This document shows positions 29,173-37,709 of a stretch of DNA of 64,000 nucleotides, piece by piece. The stretch spans positions 1 to 64,000 of the forward strand of contig JADKJT010000016.1 of assembly GCA_016720905.1 (NCBI GenBank), read 5' to 3'. Source of the stretch: Gemmatimonadaceae bacterium (lineage in GTDB: Bacteria > Gemmatimonadota > Gemmatimonadetes > Gemmatimonadales > Gemmatimonadaceae). Position 1 is the stretch's first letter; the number at the start of each line of letters is the position of its first letter. The notes under the pieces were generated by a model. That model was not told the origin of the DNA and did not search any database. It was given only the letters and a program-made list of their open reading frames with translations. A program made the position numbers and the translations under genes.

Positions 29173-31266
29173 ATGAGTGCCCCGTTCCGTCTACCCAGTG
29201 CACTGCGTCGGTGTGCCTATGGTGCGCTGCTGAGTTGCGTTCCGGCGCTGGTCAGCGCGCAAGCCAAACGCCCCATGAACGCTGACGACCTCATGCGCGT
29301 GCGCGGAGTGGGCGGTGTCGCCATTTCGCCGAGTGGCGACCGCGTCCTGTACACCGTGTCCGCCTGGGAACACCCGAATGCGAAGGGTGACACCGCCCTC
29401 GGCGACAAGCACGATCGACGTTCCCACGTATGGATCGTGCCGTTCGGTGGCGGCACCGCGCGACAGCTCACGTCCAGCGAGCGTGGTGAATCGCAGCCCC
29501 AATGGTCGCCCGACGGGTCGTTGATCGCCTTTGTCAGCGCGCGCGGCGCCGGCACCGGCGACGACGGGCCGAAACCGCAGATCTGGTTGCTGCACGCGGA
29601 CGGCGGGGAGGGCTGGCCACTGACCTCCGCCCGCGATGGCATTGTGTCGTACGCGTGGTCACCCGACGGGAAGCGCATTGCCTATCTCACGCCCGACACG
29701 CTGTCGCGCGACGCAGAGGCCAAGCTGCGCCGGCGCGATGATCCCAAGGTCTACGAAGGCGACCTGCGCCTGAATCATCTGTGGGTCGTCGATCTGGAAT
29801 CGAAGGCGGCCACGAAAGTCACCAGTGGGGCGTACACGGTGCGTGGCACACCGTCATGGTCCCCCGATGGGCAGAAGTTGGCTTTTGATGCCTCACCCAC
29901 CACGCTCATTCGCGACGAACGACACGATGCGTACGTCGTGGACATTGCCTCGAAGCAGCTGGACGCACTCACCACCTCGCACGACGTGGAGAGCACGCCG
30001 CAGTTTTCTCCGGACGGCAAGTCTTTGGCGTTCACGACGAACGGCCATGAATGGAAGGCGTACAAGGACGGCATCATGCCGCGCACCATTCGCAACGCGC
30101 GCGTGGTGACGTGGGATGTGGCCACGCGCACGGTCACCGACCACGCCACGCCGGCGTTTGACGTGAGTGCCGGGCAACTCCGCTGGTCGCCCGACGGGAA
30201 ACACCTGTGGTTCAGCGCCAGCGATCGCGTGTGGCAGAGTCTTTACGACTACAACCTCGCCACCAAAGCCTACACGAAGCTCACCAGCAACGTGATCGCC
30301 AGTGGCGCGTCGGCCAGCAAGGATGGATCGAAGATGGCGTTCGTGTTTGACACGCCGAATTGGCCGGCGGAAGTGTACGTGCAGGACGCGTCACTGCCGA
30401 CGCCCAGGCGCATCACCAACACCAATGCGTGGCTGTCCGACGTGGCGCTGGGCGAATCGGAAGTGATCACCTGGAAAAGCAAGGATGGCGCGCTGGTGGA
30501 AGGCGTGCTGCTCAAGCCTGTTGGTTACACGCCGGGCAGCAAGGTGCCGTTGATTGTGTCGGCGCATGGTGGCCCGACGGGCGCGCACACCAACGGATTC
30601 AAGGGCGGCACCGGTCCCGGACAATCGTGGGCCGCTCGTGGCTGGGCCGTGTTGTATCCCAATCCGCGCGGATCGACCGGCTACGGCGAGAAGTGGATGC
30701 GCGGCAACATCCCCGACTGGGGTGGTGGCGACTATCGCGACATCATGACCGGCGTGGACGAGCTCATTCGCAAGGGCATTGCCGATTCGACACAGATGGC
30801 GTTTGAAGGGTGGAGTTACGGCGGGTACATGACCAGTTGGGTGGTGTCGCAGACGGGCCGCTTCAAGGCGGCCATGATGGGTGCCGGGCTGCCGTCGCTG
30901 CTCTCGATGGCCGGTACCACCGACATCCCCGGGTATATCGACACGTTCTTCAATGGCATGCCACAGTACGATGGCTCGATCATGAACCCGCAGATGAAGT
31001 TCATGCTGGAGCGCTCCGCCATCAGCTACAGCGACAAAGTGACCACGCCGCTGCTCATTTTGCACGGGGGCAACGACGAGCGTGTGCCGATCGGACAACC
31101 GATGGAGTTCTATCGCGCGCTCAAGAATCGCGGGAAGACGACGGAACTGGTGTTCTATCCGCGCGAAGGCCACGGCTTCTCGGAGTACTATCACCAGATG
31201 GACCGCATGAAGCGCGAGTACGAGTGGATTGCGCGGTACACCTTGGGTACCAAGACGGTGCAATAG
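29173..31266 (+). CDS. Secreted S9-family prolyl oligopeptidase-like peptidase
   Basis: The protein has 697 residues with a signal peptide (CAYGALLSCVPALVSAQA). The N-terminal two thirds form a beta-propeller of TolB-like WSPDG repeats (at least five). The C-terminal alpha/beta hydrolase has the nucleophile in GWSYGGYMTSW (Ser near 548), Asp in GGNDERVP (near 635) and His in GHGFSEYY (near 668). It is an acyl-aminoacyl or dipeptidyl-peptidase type enzyme releasing short peptides outside the cytoplasm. A GGAG lies upstream of the ATG. The dgcN gene begins six bases after the stop, which ties this peptidase to amino-acid catabolism. Confidence 0.93.
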   Translation: MSAPFRLPSALRRCAYGALLSCVPALVSAQAKRPMNADDLMRVRGVGGVAISPSGDRVLYTVSAWEHPNAKGDTALGDKHDRRSHVWIVPFGGGTARQLTSSERGESQPQWSPDGSLIAFVSARGAGTGDDGPKPQIWLLHADGGEGWPLTSARDGIVSYAWSPDGKRIAYLTPDTLSRDAEAKLRRRDDPKVYEGDLRLNHLWVVDLESKAATKVTSGAYTVRGTPSWSPDGQKLAFDASPTTLIRDERHDAYVVDIASKQLDALTTSHDVESTPQFSPDGKSLAFTTNGHEWKAYKDGIMPRTIRNARVVTWDVATRTVTDHATPAFDVSAGQLRWSPDGKHLWFSASDRVWQSLYDYNLATKAYTKLTSNVIASGASASKDGSKMAFVFDTPNWPAEVYVQDASLPTPRRITNTNAWLSDVALGESEVITWKSKDGALVEGVLLKPVGYTPGSKVPLIVSAHGGPTGAHTNGFKGGTGPGQSWAARGWAVLYPNPRGSTGYGEKWMRGNIPDWGGGDYRDIMTGVDELIRKGIADSTQMAFEGWSYGGYMTSWVVSQTGRFKAAMMGAGLPSLLSMAGTTDIPGYIDTFFNGMPQYDGSIMNPQMKFMLERSAISYSDKVTTPLLILHGGNDERVPIGQPMEFYRALKNRGKTTELVFYPREGHGFSEYYHQMDRMKREYEWIARYTLGTKTVQ

Positions 31267-31271
31267 CCCCT

Positions 31272-32294
31272 ATGCATCAACTCCGGAAACCGTACCTGCT
31301 GTATCTCGGTGACGCGCACATTCCCACCGACGCGAAGACCGCCTGCGGACTGCGCGACTGGTGTCGCGACGACGTGCTCGGCGAGTGGAGTCTGCCGACG
31401 GCCACGGTCAGTGTGGGTTTGCCGCGATTGTCGCCGCACGACGCCGCGACACAGGGCGCTGGCAGCCTGGTGATTGGCATCGCATCGGTGGGCGGCAAGT
31501 TGCCCGATGCGTGGCTGCCCGATCTGGAGTCAGCCATCGAAAACGGGCTGGACATTGTGAGCGGCATGCACACCAGACTCACGTCGTTTCCGGTGTTGGT
31601 GGGGTTGGCGGCCGCGCGCGGTGTGCGCTTGCTGGATGTGCGTCATACCAACGCGAAGTTTCCGGCGGCAACAGGTCGCAAGCGCACCGGCAAGCGCGTC
31701 GCCACGGTGGGCACCGACTGCGCGCTGGGCAAGAAGTACACGGCGCTGGCCCTCACCAATGCCCTCAAGGCGCGCGGCGTGAATGCCACGTTTCGCGCCA
31801 CCGGACAAACCGGCATCATGATTGCCGGCGAAGGGATCGCGATTGACGCGGTGGTATCGGACTTTGTGGCCGGTGCCGCCGAAACGCTGTCGCCTGACAA
31901 TGCGCCCGATCACTGGGATGTGATTGAAGGGCAGGGCTCGCTGTTTCATCCGGCGTACGCGGGCGTCACCCTCGGCTTGCTGCACGGCTCGCAGCCGGAC
32001 GCGTTTGTGCTCTGCCACGACCCGTCCCGGAAGACCATCGAGTACTACCCGGACTTCCCCATACCCGAGTTGCGTGACGCGGTGCAGCAATACGCGCAGG
32101 CGGCGCGCATCACCAATCGGGCCGTGCGCTGCGTGGGTGTGAGTATCAACTCATCCACGTTGGGTGACGCCGAGTGGCACTCGTACGCGGCCCGCGTGTC
32201 GGCGGAGTTGGGGGTACCGGTGTGCGACCCCATGCGCGGCGGTGTCGACGCGATTGCCCAGACGCTGGTAGACATGACGCCGAGCGTCACATGA
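31272..32294 (+). CDS. dgcN: DUF1611 P-loop protein, DgcN-type D-glutamate N-acetyltransferase
   Basis: The protein has 340 residues. The P-loop-like GTDCALGKKYTAL lies near residue 146, and DVRHTNAKFPAATG near 115 is also typical of DUF1611. Members paired with a dipeptide-epimerase-like gene have been described as DgcN, which acetylates D-glutamate so that DgcA can racemise the product. The pairing here supports that reading, but I cannot confirm activity. The ATG at 31272 is six bases after the S9 peptidase stop. The gene ends in an ATGA overlap with dgcA, indicating translational coupling. Confidence 0.85.
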   Translation: MHQLRKPYLLYLGDAHIPTDAKTACGLRDWCRDDVLGEWSLPTATVSVGLPRLSPHDAATQGAGSLVIGIASVGGKLPDAWLPDLESAIENGLDIVSGMHTRLTSFPVLVGLAAARGVRLLDVRHTNAKFPAATGRKRTGKRVATVGTDCALGKKYTALALTNALKARGVNATFRATGQTGIMIAGEGIAIDAVVSDFVAGAAETLSPDNAPDHWDVIEGQGSLFHPAYAGVTLGLLHGSQPDAFVLCHDPSRKTIEYYPDFPIPELRDAVQQYAQAARITNRAVRCVGVSINSSTLGDAEWHSYAARVSAELGVPVCDPMRGGVDAIAQTLVDMTPSVT

Positions 32295-33298
32295 TCACGG
32301 GACGTGTGGGTATCGAGCAGTGGGAGCTCACCGAACCGTTCGAAATTGCCCGCGGGGTGATAACGGCGCTGCCGGTGATTGTGGTGACACTCACCGACGG
32401 AGCGGGACGCATTGGCCGTGCGGAGGCCGCCGGGGTGGACTACGATGGCGAGACGCCCGTGATGCTGAAGGCGCAGGTGGAGTCGGCGCTCCCGGCGTTG
32501 CACCAGATTGCGCCACACGATCTCGTGAGCATCGACACACTGAGGGCGCTGCAGTCGTTGTTGCCGCCCGGTGGCGCCCGCAATGGCCTCGATTGCGCGC
32601 TGTGGGACCTCCGGGCCAAGCAATCCGGTATTCCGGCATGGCAGGCTGCAGGACTGGCGCCGCTGCGTCCGCTCACCACCGTGTACACGCTGGGACTTGG
32701 CAGCGAAGCCGATACCCGTCGCAAGGCGCGCGCCGCCCGACACTATCCGCTGCTCAAGCTTAAGTGCGACGGTGAACGTCATGTGGATATCGTACGGTGG
32801 GTGCGCGAAGAGCATCCGCAGGCGCGCATTGCCGTGGACGCGAACCAGTCGTGGTCGCGCGAGCTGCTGGAACGCGTACTGCCCCGACTTGAGGCGCTTG
32901 GGGTGGAGATGGTGGAGCAGCCCGTGCGCCGCTACGAGGACGCGCAATTGCGTGGCCTGCGTTCGCCGTTGCCGCTGGCCGCTGATGAATCGTGTGCCGA
33001 TCGCTCCTCGCTGGCGGCGCTTTCCGAGTTCTATCAGTTCATCAACATCAAGCTGGACAAATGTGGTGGCTTGACCGAAGCAATGGCCATGGGTGACGAG
33101 GCGCTGTCCCGTGGCCTCCGGCTGATGGTGGGCAACATGTGCGGCACGTCGCTGGGCATGGCGCCAGGGTTTCTGGTCGGGCAGCGGTGCGGGTATGTCG
33201 ATCTCGACGGACCGTTGCTGCAGAAGCTCGACCGGGAGCACCCGATGGTGTTCGTGGACGGCGTGATGCAGCCACCGGAGCCGGCGCTGTGGGGGTGA
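32291..33298 (+). CDS. dgcA: Enolase-superfamily N-acetyl-D-Glu racemase / dipeptide epimerase
   Basis: The protein has 335 residues with the MR/MLE subgroup fold. The catalytic Lys lies in LKLKC near residue 155. Metal ligands are in VDANQ (near 182), VEQP (near 206) and ADES (near 230), and the second Lys is in NIKLDKCGG (near 252). These are the signatures of L-Ala-D/L-Glu epimerases and of DgcA. The start overlaps the dgcN stop (ATGA). With dgcN it should turn D-Glu into N-acetyl-L-Glu; the alternative is epimerising muropeptide-derived dipeptides delivered by the upstream peptidase. It converges on the D-aminoacylase gene. Confidence 0.88.
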   Translation: MITGRVGIEQWELTEPFEIARGVITALPVIVVTLTDGAGRIGRAEAAGVDYDGETPVMLKAQVESALPALHQIAPHDLVSIDTLRALQSLLPPGGARNGLDCALWDLRAKQSGIPAWQAAGLAPLRPLTTVYTLGLGSEADTRRKARAARHYPLLKLKCDGERHVDIVRWVREEHPQARIAVDANQSWSRELLERVLPRLEALGVEMVEQPVRRYEDAQLRGLRSPLPLAADESCADRSSLAALSEFYQFINIKLDKCGGLTEAMAMGDEALSRGLRLMVGNMCGTSLGMAPGFLVGQRCGYVDLDGPLLQKLDREHPMVFVDGVMQPPEPALWG

Positions 33299-33307
33299 GA
33301 CCGGTGG

Positions 33308-33326
33308 CGGCCGACCAGGTCGGCCG
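33308..33326. terminator. Hairpin between convergent dgcA and D-aminoacylase genes
   Basis: CGGCCGACC (33308-33316) and GGTCGGCCG (33318-33326) are a perfect 9-base inverted repeat around one base, in the 46-base gap between two convergent stops. No long T run follows on either side, so termination is plausible but not certain. Confidence 0.45.
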
Positions 33327-33344
33327 GGGGACCAGACGTTTCGA

Positions 33345-34850
33345 CTATTGTGCGCGTCGCAGTGCGCGGCCTGCGTAGCGACCGGTCGGCTTCCCGACGT
33401 CGAACACCATGGCACCGTTCACCCACACGGCGTGAATGCCGGTCGCCTGCGCTTGCGGTGTTTCGAACGAGGCGTGATCGGTAACCGTAGCGGGATCGAA
33501 CAACACGAGATCCGCGAAGAACCCCGGCGCAATCATTCCCCGTTGCACGAGCCCCACGTTCGCCGCGGCCAAGCTGGTCATCTTGCGCACGGCTTCCTCC
33601 ACCGGGAACAACTTCCGGTCGCGCACATACGGACCGAGCACCTTGGGAAAACTGCCGAAGCCACGGGGATGCAATCCGCTGGACATGCCGTCGCTGCAGA
33701 TGTTGGTGAACGGCCACTGCATGAGCGTGGCGACGTCCCGGTCGTCCATGCCTTTCGCCACGACGCCCGCGCCTGATCCACCGGGCTCCGCCAGCAAGTC
33801 CATCATCGTGCGCGAAGCCGGCTTGCCGCGTAGGACGGCGATTTGCGCCAGCGTCTTGCCGCGATACTCCGGATGCCCGGTGACGCTGTTGAAGATGATG
33901 TCGTCGGCGGCCGTGAGGTGCGCAAGGATGAATGCGGTCTCTGCACTGTCGCTGAAGTTCCGCTTCGGATAGAACACGCCGAGATTCGACTGCCAGTAGA
34001 GGTACGGATAAATGTCCGCGGTCACCTGCACCCCCGAGGCGCGCGCACGATTCAGAATGTGCACCACGCTGTCGGCCTGTCCCCACAAGTCCAGCATGCC
34101 GAGTTTGATGTGTGACACCTGCACGGGCATGTGATTTGCGCGACCAATCGCGATCACTTCGTTCAGTGCCGGCCAGAAGTCACGATCTTCACTGCGAATG
34201 TGACTGATATAGCGACCGCCCGCGTCGCCGGCGACCTTGGCCAGCGCCATCACTTCTTCCGGTGCCGAGTAGATGCCGGGATCGTATTCGAGTCCGGTGG
34301 ACAGGCCGAGTGCACCGGCCGCCATGTCGGTTCGCACCAGCGCCTGCATGCGCGCCAGCTCGGCAGCGGTCGCGCGACGCTTGAAGTCGTCGCCAAGCAC
34401 GGCGCGTCGAACGGCGCCGTGTCCCACGTACGAGGCCACGTTCACCGCGACGGGTTGCGAGTCGAGCCGGGCGAAGAACGCGCCGAGGTTCATGCCACCG
34501 CCGTCCTGACCCACCACGATGGTGGTGACGCCCTGGCTGACCATGGCGACCGCGGAACGCGCGTCGAACAGGCCGCGATCGTGATGACTGTGCGTGTCGA
34601 TGAAGCCCGGGGCCAGCGCCAACCCCTTGGCGTCGACCACGCGTTCAGACGCCTGCGGCGTGAGTTGGCCAACAGCGGTGATACGATCGCCAACGACGCG
34701 CACATCCGCGCGACGGGCGGGTGTGCCGCGGCCGTCGATGACGAGGGCGTTGCGGATGAGGGTGCCGGCGGGGGCCTGGGCGTGAGCGGACAGCCCGGTA
34801 CTGCAGATCGTGGCGCACGCCGCGAAGACGCGCGAGAGATTCGACGGCAT
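33345..34850 (-). CDS. Secreted D-aminoacylase / N-acyl-D-amino-acid deacylase
   Basis: The protein has 501 residues with a signal peptide (FAACATICSTGLSAHAQ). It is an amidohydrolase-superfamily enzyme that removes the acyl group from N-acyl-D-amino acids. The metal site begins with GFIDTHSHHD near residue 82. Further family blocks are GALGLSTGLEYDPG near 180, ISHIRSED near 213 and VQVSHIKL near 238, and ICSDGMSSGLHPRGFGSF near 390 carries the catalytic Asp region. Its place beside dgcN-dgcA supports a D-amino-acid theme. The start lies three bases after the HD-GYP regulator stop, so they form one transcript. Confidence 0.88.
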   Translation of the reverse strand: MPSNLSRVFAACATICSTGLSAHAQAPAGTLIRNALVIDGRGTPARRADVRVVGDRITAVGQLTPQASERVVDAKGLALAPGFIDTHSHHDRGLFDARSAVAMVSQGVTTIVVGQDGGGMNLGAFFARLDSQPVAVNVASYVGHGAVRRAVLGDDFKRRATAAELARMQALVRTDMAAGALGLSTGLEYDPGIYSAPEEVMALAKVAGDAGGRYISHIRSEDRDFWPALNEVIAIGRANHMPVQVSHIKLGMLDLWGQADSVVHILNRARASGVQVTADIYPYLYWQSNLGVFYPKRNFSDSAETAFILAHLTAADDIIFNSVTGHPEYRGKTLAQIAVLRGKPASRTMMDLLAEPGGSGAGVVAKGMDDRDVATLMQWPFTNICSDGMSSGLHPRGFGSFPKVLGPYVRDRKLFPVEEAVRKMTSLAAANVGLVQRGMIAPGFFADLVLFDPATVTDHASFETPQAQATGIHAVWVNGAMVFDVGKPTGRYAGRALRRAQ

Positions 34851-34853
34851 AGG

Positions 34854-35915
34854 TTAGCGGGATATCGTCGCGTGTTCCGATTGGGCGGCCCGGAATGCGC
34901 TGATCACATCCCGGTCGAACTGCTGTCCCGCACCACGATCCAGTTCGGCCCACGCGAGCTCGGCCGGCTGGCCCAGCCGATAGGGACGGGTCGTGGTCAT
35001 CGCGTCGAAGGCGTCGACTACCGACACAATCCGTGCCGTCACCGGAATCTGGTCACCCGACAAGCCATCGGGAAAACCCGTGCCGTCAATGCGCTCGTGG
35101 TGCCATCGCACAATATGCAACACTTCCGGATGGTCGTCGCGCAAGACACTCAGCATGGCCTCCCCGTCCACGGTGTGTCGACGCAGTTCCACAAACTCGG
35201 CGTCAGTCAGCGGCCCAACCTTGTTGAGCACGGCGTCGCGTGTCCCGATCTTGCCGATATCGTGCAGTTCGCCGCCCAGCCGAATCTGCTCCAGCAGCAC
35301 GCCTGTGATCCCCATCTGGCGAGCGGTGGCCACGGCGAATTGGGCGACGCGCCCCGAATGCCCTCTGGTATATGGATCCTTGGCTTCCAGCATGGTGACC
35401 GCGATCTGCACCTGCGCCAGAAACATCGCCTGATTCTTGCGCGAGAGTTCATGCACTTGTCGCTCAAGATCGTTGCGATACCGGGCGCGGAGCCGGCGAA
35501 CCTCCATGGCGAGTTGGCGCTCCGCCAGCGCCTTGTCGACGCGCGCCCGAAGCTCCAGGAGCTGCACGGGTTTCGCGAGGTAGTCGATCGCGCCGACTTT
35601 CAGGCACTCGACAGCCGTGGCCACGTCGCGGTCACCGGTCAACATCATCACTGCGGTATCCGTGTACTTGGCGCGGATCTCCCGAAGCAGCTCGCGCCCA
35701 TCGCGGCCCGGCATGCTGACGTCGCTGATGACCAGCGGCACCGCGCCGTCACGCTTGAGGACGACAAGCGCAGCATCGGTGCTGTCGGCTTCGAGGACCG
35801 TGAATCCCTGACTGGCCAGCAAGCGCACCATCACGTAGCGGACGTGGATGTCGTCATCGACCACGAGCACCCGAATGGGTGTCAGGTCGGATTGGGATGC
35901 GGCAGGCAATACCAT
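34854..35915 (-). CDS. Response regulator with HD-GYP domain (RpfG-like)
   Basis: The protein has 353 residues. The receiver domain (residues about 13-130) has the acidic pocket VVDDD, the phospho-acceptor Asp in VISDVSMPG and the conserved Lys in LAKPVQ. A helical linker follows. The HD-GYP domain has GHSGRVAQFA, HDIGKIG near residue 218 and HHERIDGTGFP near 270. HD-GYP proteins hydrolyse cyclic di-GMP; here the GYP triplet reads GFP, a tolerated variant, and the metal ligands appear present. No cognate histidine kinase is next to it. The D-aminoacylase follows by three bases. Confidence 0.92.
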   Translation of the reverse strand: MVLPAASQSDLTPIRVLVVDDDIHVRYVMVRLLASQGFTVLEADSTDAALVVLKRDGAVPLVISDVSMPGRDGRELLREIRAKYTDTAVMMLTGDRDVATAVECLKVGAIDYLAKPVQLLELRARVDKALAERQLAMEVRRLRARYRNDLERQVHELSRKNQAMFLAQVQIAVTMLEAKDPYTRGHSGRVAQFAVATARQMGITGVLLEQIRLGGELHDIGKIGTRDAVLNKVGPLTDAEFVELRRHTVDGEAMLSVLRDDHPEVLHIVRWHHERIDGTGFPDGLSGDQIPVTARIVSVVDAFDAMTTTRPYRLGQPAELAWAELDRGAGQQFDRDVISAFRAAQSEHATISR

Positions 35916-35976
35916 ATGACGGTTCGAACGAGACGTGTGCGGCGCTGCGTGTCAGGCAGCCAGGGCATTCAGACCC

Positions 35977-37581
35977 TCACCGGCACACCGGCAACGCGTC
36001 CAGCGCGTCATCGCGCTTGATTGACGTGACCTGCAGGAACTGCACACCGGCCGGTTCTGTAGGCGCCAGCGTCACGGTGATCCGCAGATCACCGGTACCA
36101 CATCGCATCCGCCAACTACCGCGCAGCGCATTGAGCGCCACCATCTTCCCCTCGTTGCGACACGCGCCACCGGCGTTTGCGACCAACGCGGCGATGCCCG
36201 CCCTACGTCGGGGCTTGGACTCGTCGAGATACAGATTCATCGCTGCGAGGCTGTCGGCCAGCGCCTCGTTCCACCCCGCAATCAACCGCGACACCTGCGC
36301 TTGCCGTGCCAAGAGCACCGGAGCCGGCTGCGGTTCACGCGGAACCATCCCGCCTGTTCGTGCCAATGCCGCCAGCGCGTCTTCCGTCACGCCGCCCCAT
36401 GAAGTGTAGGTGAGGTTTCCCAGTGCGACAATACCGACACCCTGCTCGGGCAGCCAGCGCATGAGCGACCCGAATCCGGGCAGGCCGCCCGAATGCGCGA
36501 TGGATATGCGAAATAGACAATTCTGTCGCACCCCGAGACCAAACCCGTATCCACCGGCACTGAGCACCGGCACACCGCTGGCATCCCGCATGGCGGTGCC
36601 GCCGTTGTAGCGAATGACCTGCTGCATTTCGCGCCGCGACGACCGCTTGAGCGGCCCCGTGTCGTCACCATCGCGTGCGGGCCAGGCATCCAGCATGAAG
36701 CCCACCCATTTGCTTAAGTCGGTAATGGAGGTAAGCATGCCTCCCATGGGACCAAACGACCCATCGGGGAGCTGCGCTTCTTCCAGCCATGCGCCATCCT
36801 GTCGTCGATAGCCGTGCGCCAGCCGATCGGCCGGCACCTCGCGCGCCTGCAACGTGGTCACCGTCATTCCCAATGGCAGCAGCACTTTCGACTTGATGTA
36901 GCGGGGATACGGCATGCCGGACACATTGGCCACCACGCGACCAAGAATCGCAAATCCGAAGTTCGAGTATTCGTAGCCGGTGGCCGGCGACGTGGAGAAC
37001 GGAATACCGCGTTCGATCATCTGCGACAGCTCCGCGTCGGTGCGCGAGAGCTGTTGGTCGCCCCACGGATTGTCTTCCGGAAATCCGGCCGAATGCGAGA
37101 GCAGGTCGCGAATGGTGATCTTCGGCGCATCGGTGGTGGCATAACGCAGTTTGGCGAGTTCGGGCACATAGCGTTCGGCGGGCTGGTCGAGCGACAGCTT
37201 GCCCGCGTCCCGCAACTGCAGAATCGCGACCGCGGTGAAGCTCTTGGTCATCGACGCAATGCGGAACACCGTGACGCTGTCCACGGGCGCCTTGCTGGGC
37301 ACGTCGCGCAGGCCGGCGACGCCGATGTGCGCCAGCTTGCCGTCCACGATGATGCCATAGGCGATGCCCGGCACATTCGATTGGGCCGCAAATGCGCGCA
37401 TCAACCGGTCGATCTCGGGATAAGCCGTTGCGAGTTTCGCGGTGCGACCGGGATCGGTGAACGCGGGCGGCGGCGCCTTGCTGCCGAGCGAAGCAGGCTG
37501 CGCGTTCAATCCGACCGGGAGGGCCAGAACGGCGGTGCTCAAGATCGATACGAATGGGCGGAATTGCGCGCGGAATTTCAT
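35977..37581 (-). CDS. Exported serine hydrolase, beta-lactamase (class C/PBP4*) family
   Basis: The protein has 534 residues from the ATG at 37581, with a signal peptide (FVSILSTAVLALPVGLNAQ). The SxxK motif is SMTK near residue 114 and the Tyr-x-Asn motif is YSN near 205 (YEYSNFGF). A HSGGLPGFGS block near 365 corresponds to the HxG third element. A C-terminal domain of about 150 residues follows. It may be a D-amino-acid peptidase, esterase or peptidoglycan endopeptidase; true beta-lactamase activity is not implied. It is divergent from the next gene, with about 130 bases shared for promoters. Confidence 0.88.
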   Translation of the reverse strand: MKFRAQFRPFVSILSTAVLALPVGLNAQPASLGSKAPPPAFTDPGRTAKLATAYPEIDRLMRAFAAQSNVPGIAYGIIVDGKLAHIGVAGLRDVPSKAPVDSVTVFRIASMTKSFTAVAILQLRDAGKLSLDQPAERYVPELAKLRYATTDAPKITIRDLLSHSAGFPEDNPWGDQQLSRTDAELSQMIERGIPFSTSPATGYEYSNFGFAILGRVVANVSGMPYPRYIKSKVLLPLGMTVTTLQAREVPADRLAHGYRRQDGAWLEEAQLPDGSFGPMGGMLTSITDLSKWVGFMLDAWPARDGDDTGPLKRSSRREMQQVIRYNGGTAMRDASGVPVLSAGGYGFGLGVRQNCLFRISIAHSGGLPGFGSLMRWLPEQGVGIVALGNLTYTSWGGVTEDALAALARTGGMVPREPQPAPVLLARQAQVSRLIAGWNEALADSLAAMNLYLDESKPRRRAGIAALVANAGGACRNEGKMVALNALRGSWRMRCGTGDLRITVTLAPTEPAGVQFLQVTSIKRDDALDALPVCR

Positions 37582-37709
37582 GACAGCCGGGGGCGTGGGA
37601 ACGTGCGGCAAGCGCGAGATCGTGCTACCGTTTGGCGAGCGGGCTGTGCCGGGATGGGCACGGCCGACCGGAATGCTTCCAACATGCACAGCGACCCAGG
37701 AAAGAGCCA

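Noticed and set aside
34131..36020. A 629-codon forward open frame opposite the HD-GYP and D-aminoacylase genes
   Set aside because: Antisense to genes with clear motifs, with low-complexity His/Arg composition.
35977..37581. Beta-lactamase resistance gene
   Set aside because: SxxK and YxN motifs are shared by esterases and DD-peptidases; the extra C-terminal domain and gene context do not point to antibiotic resistance.
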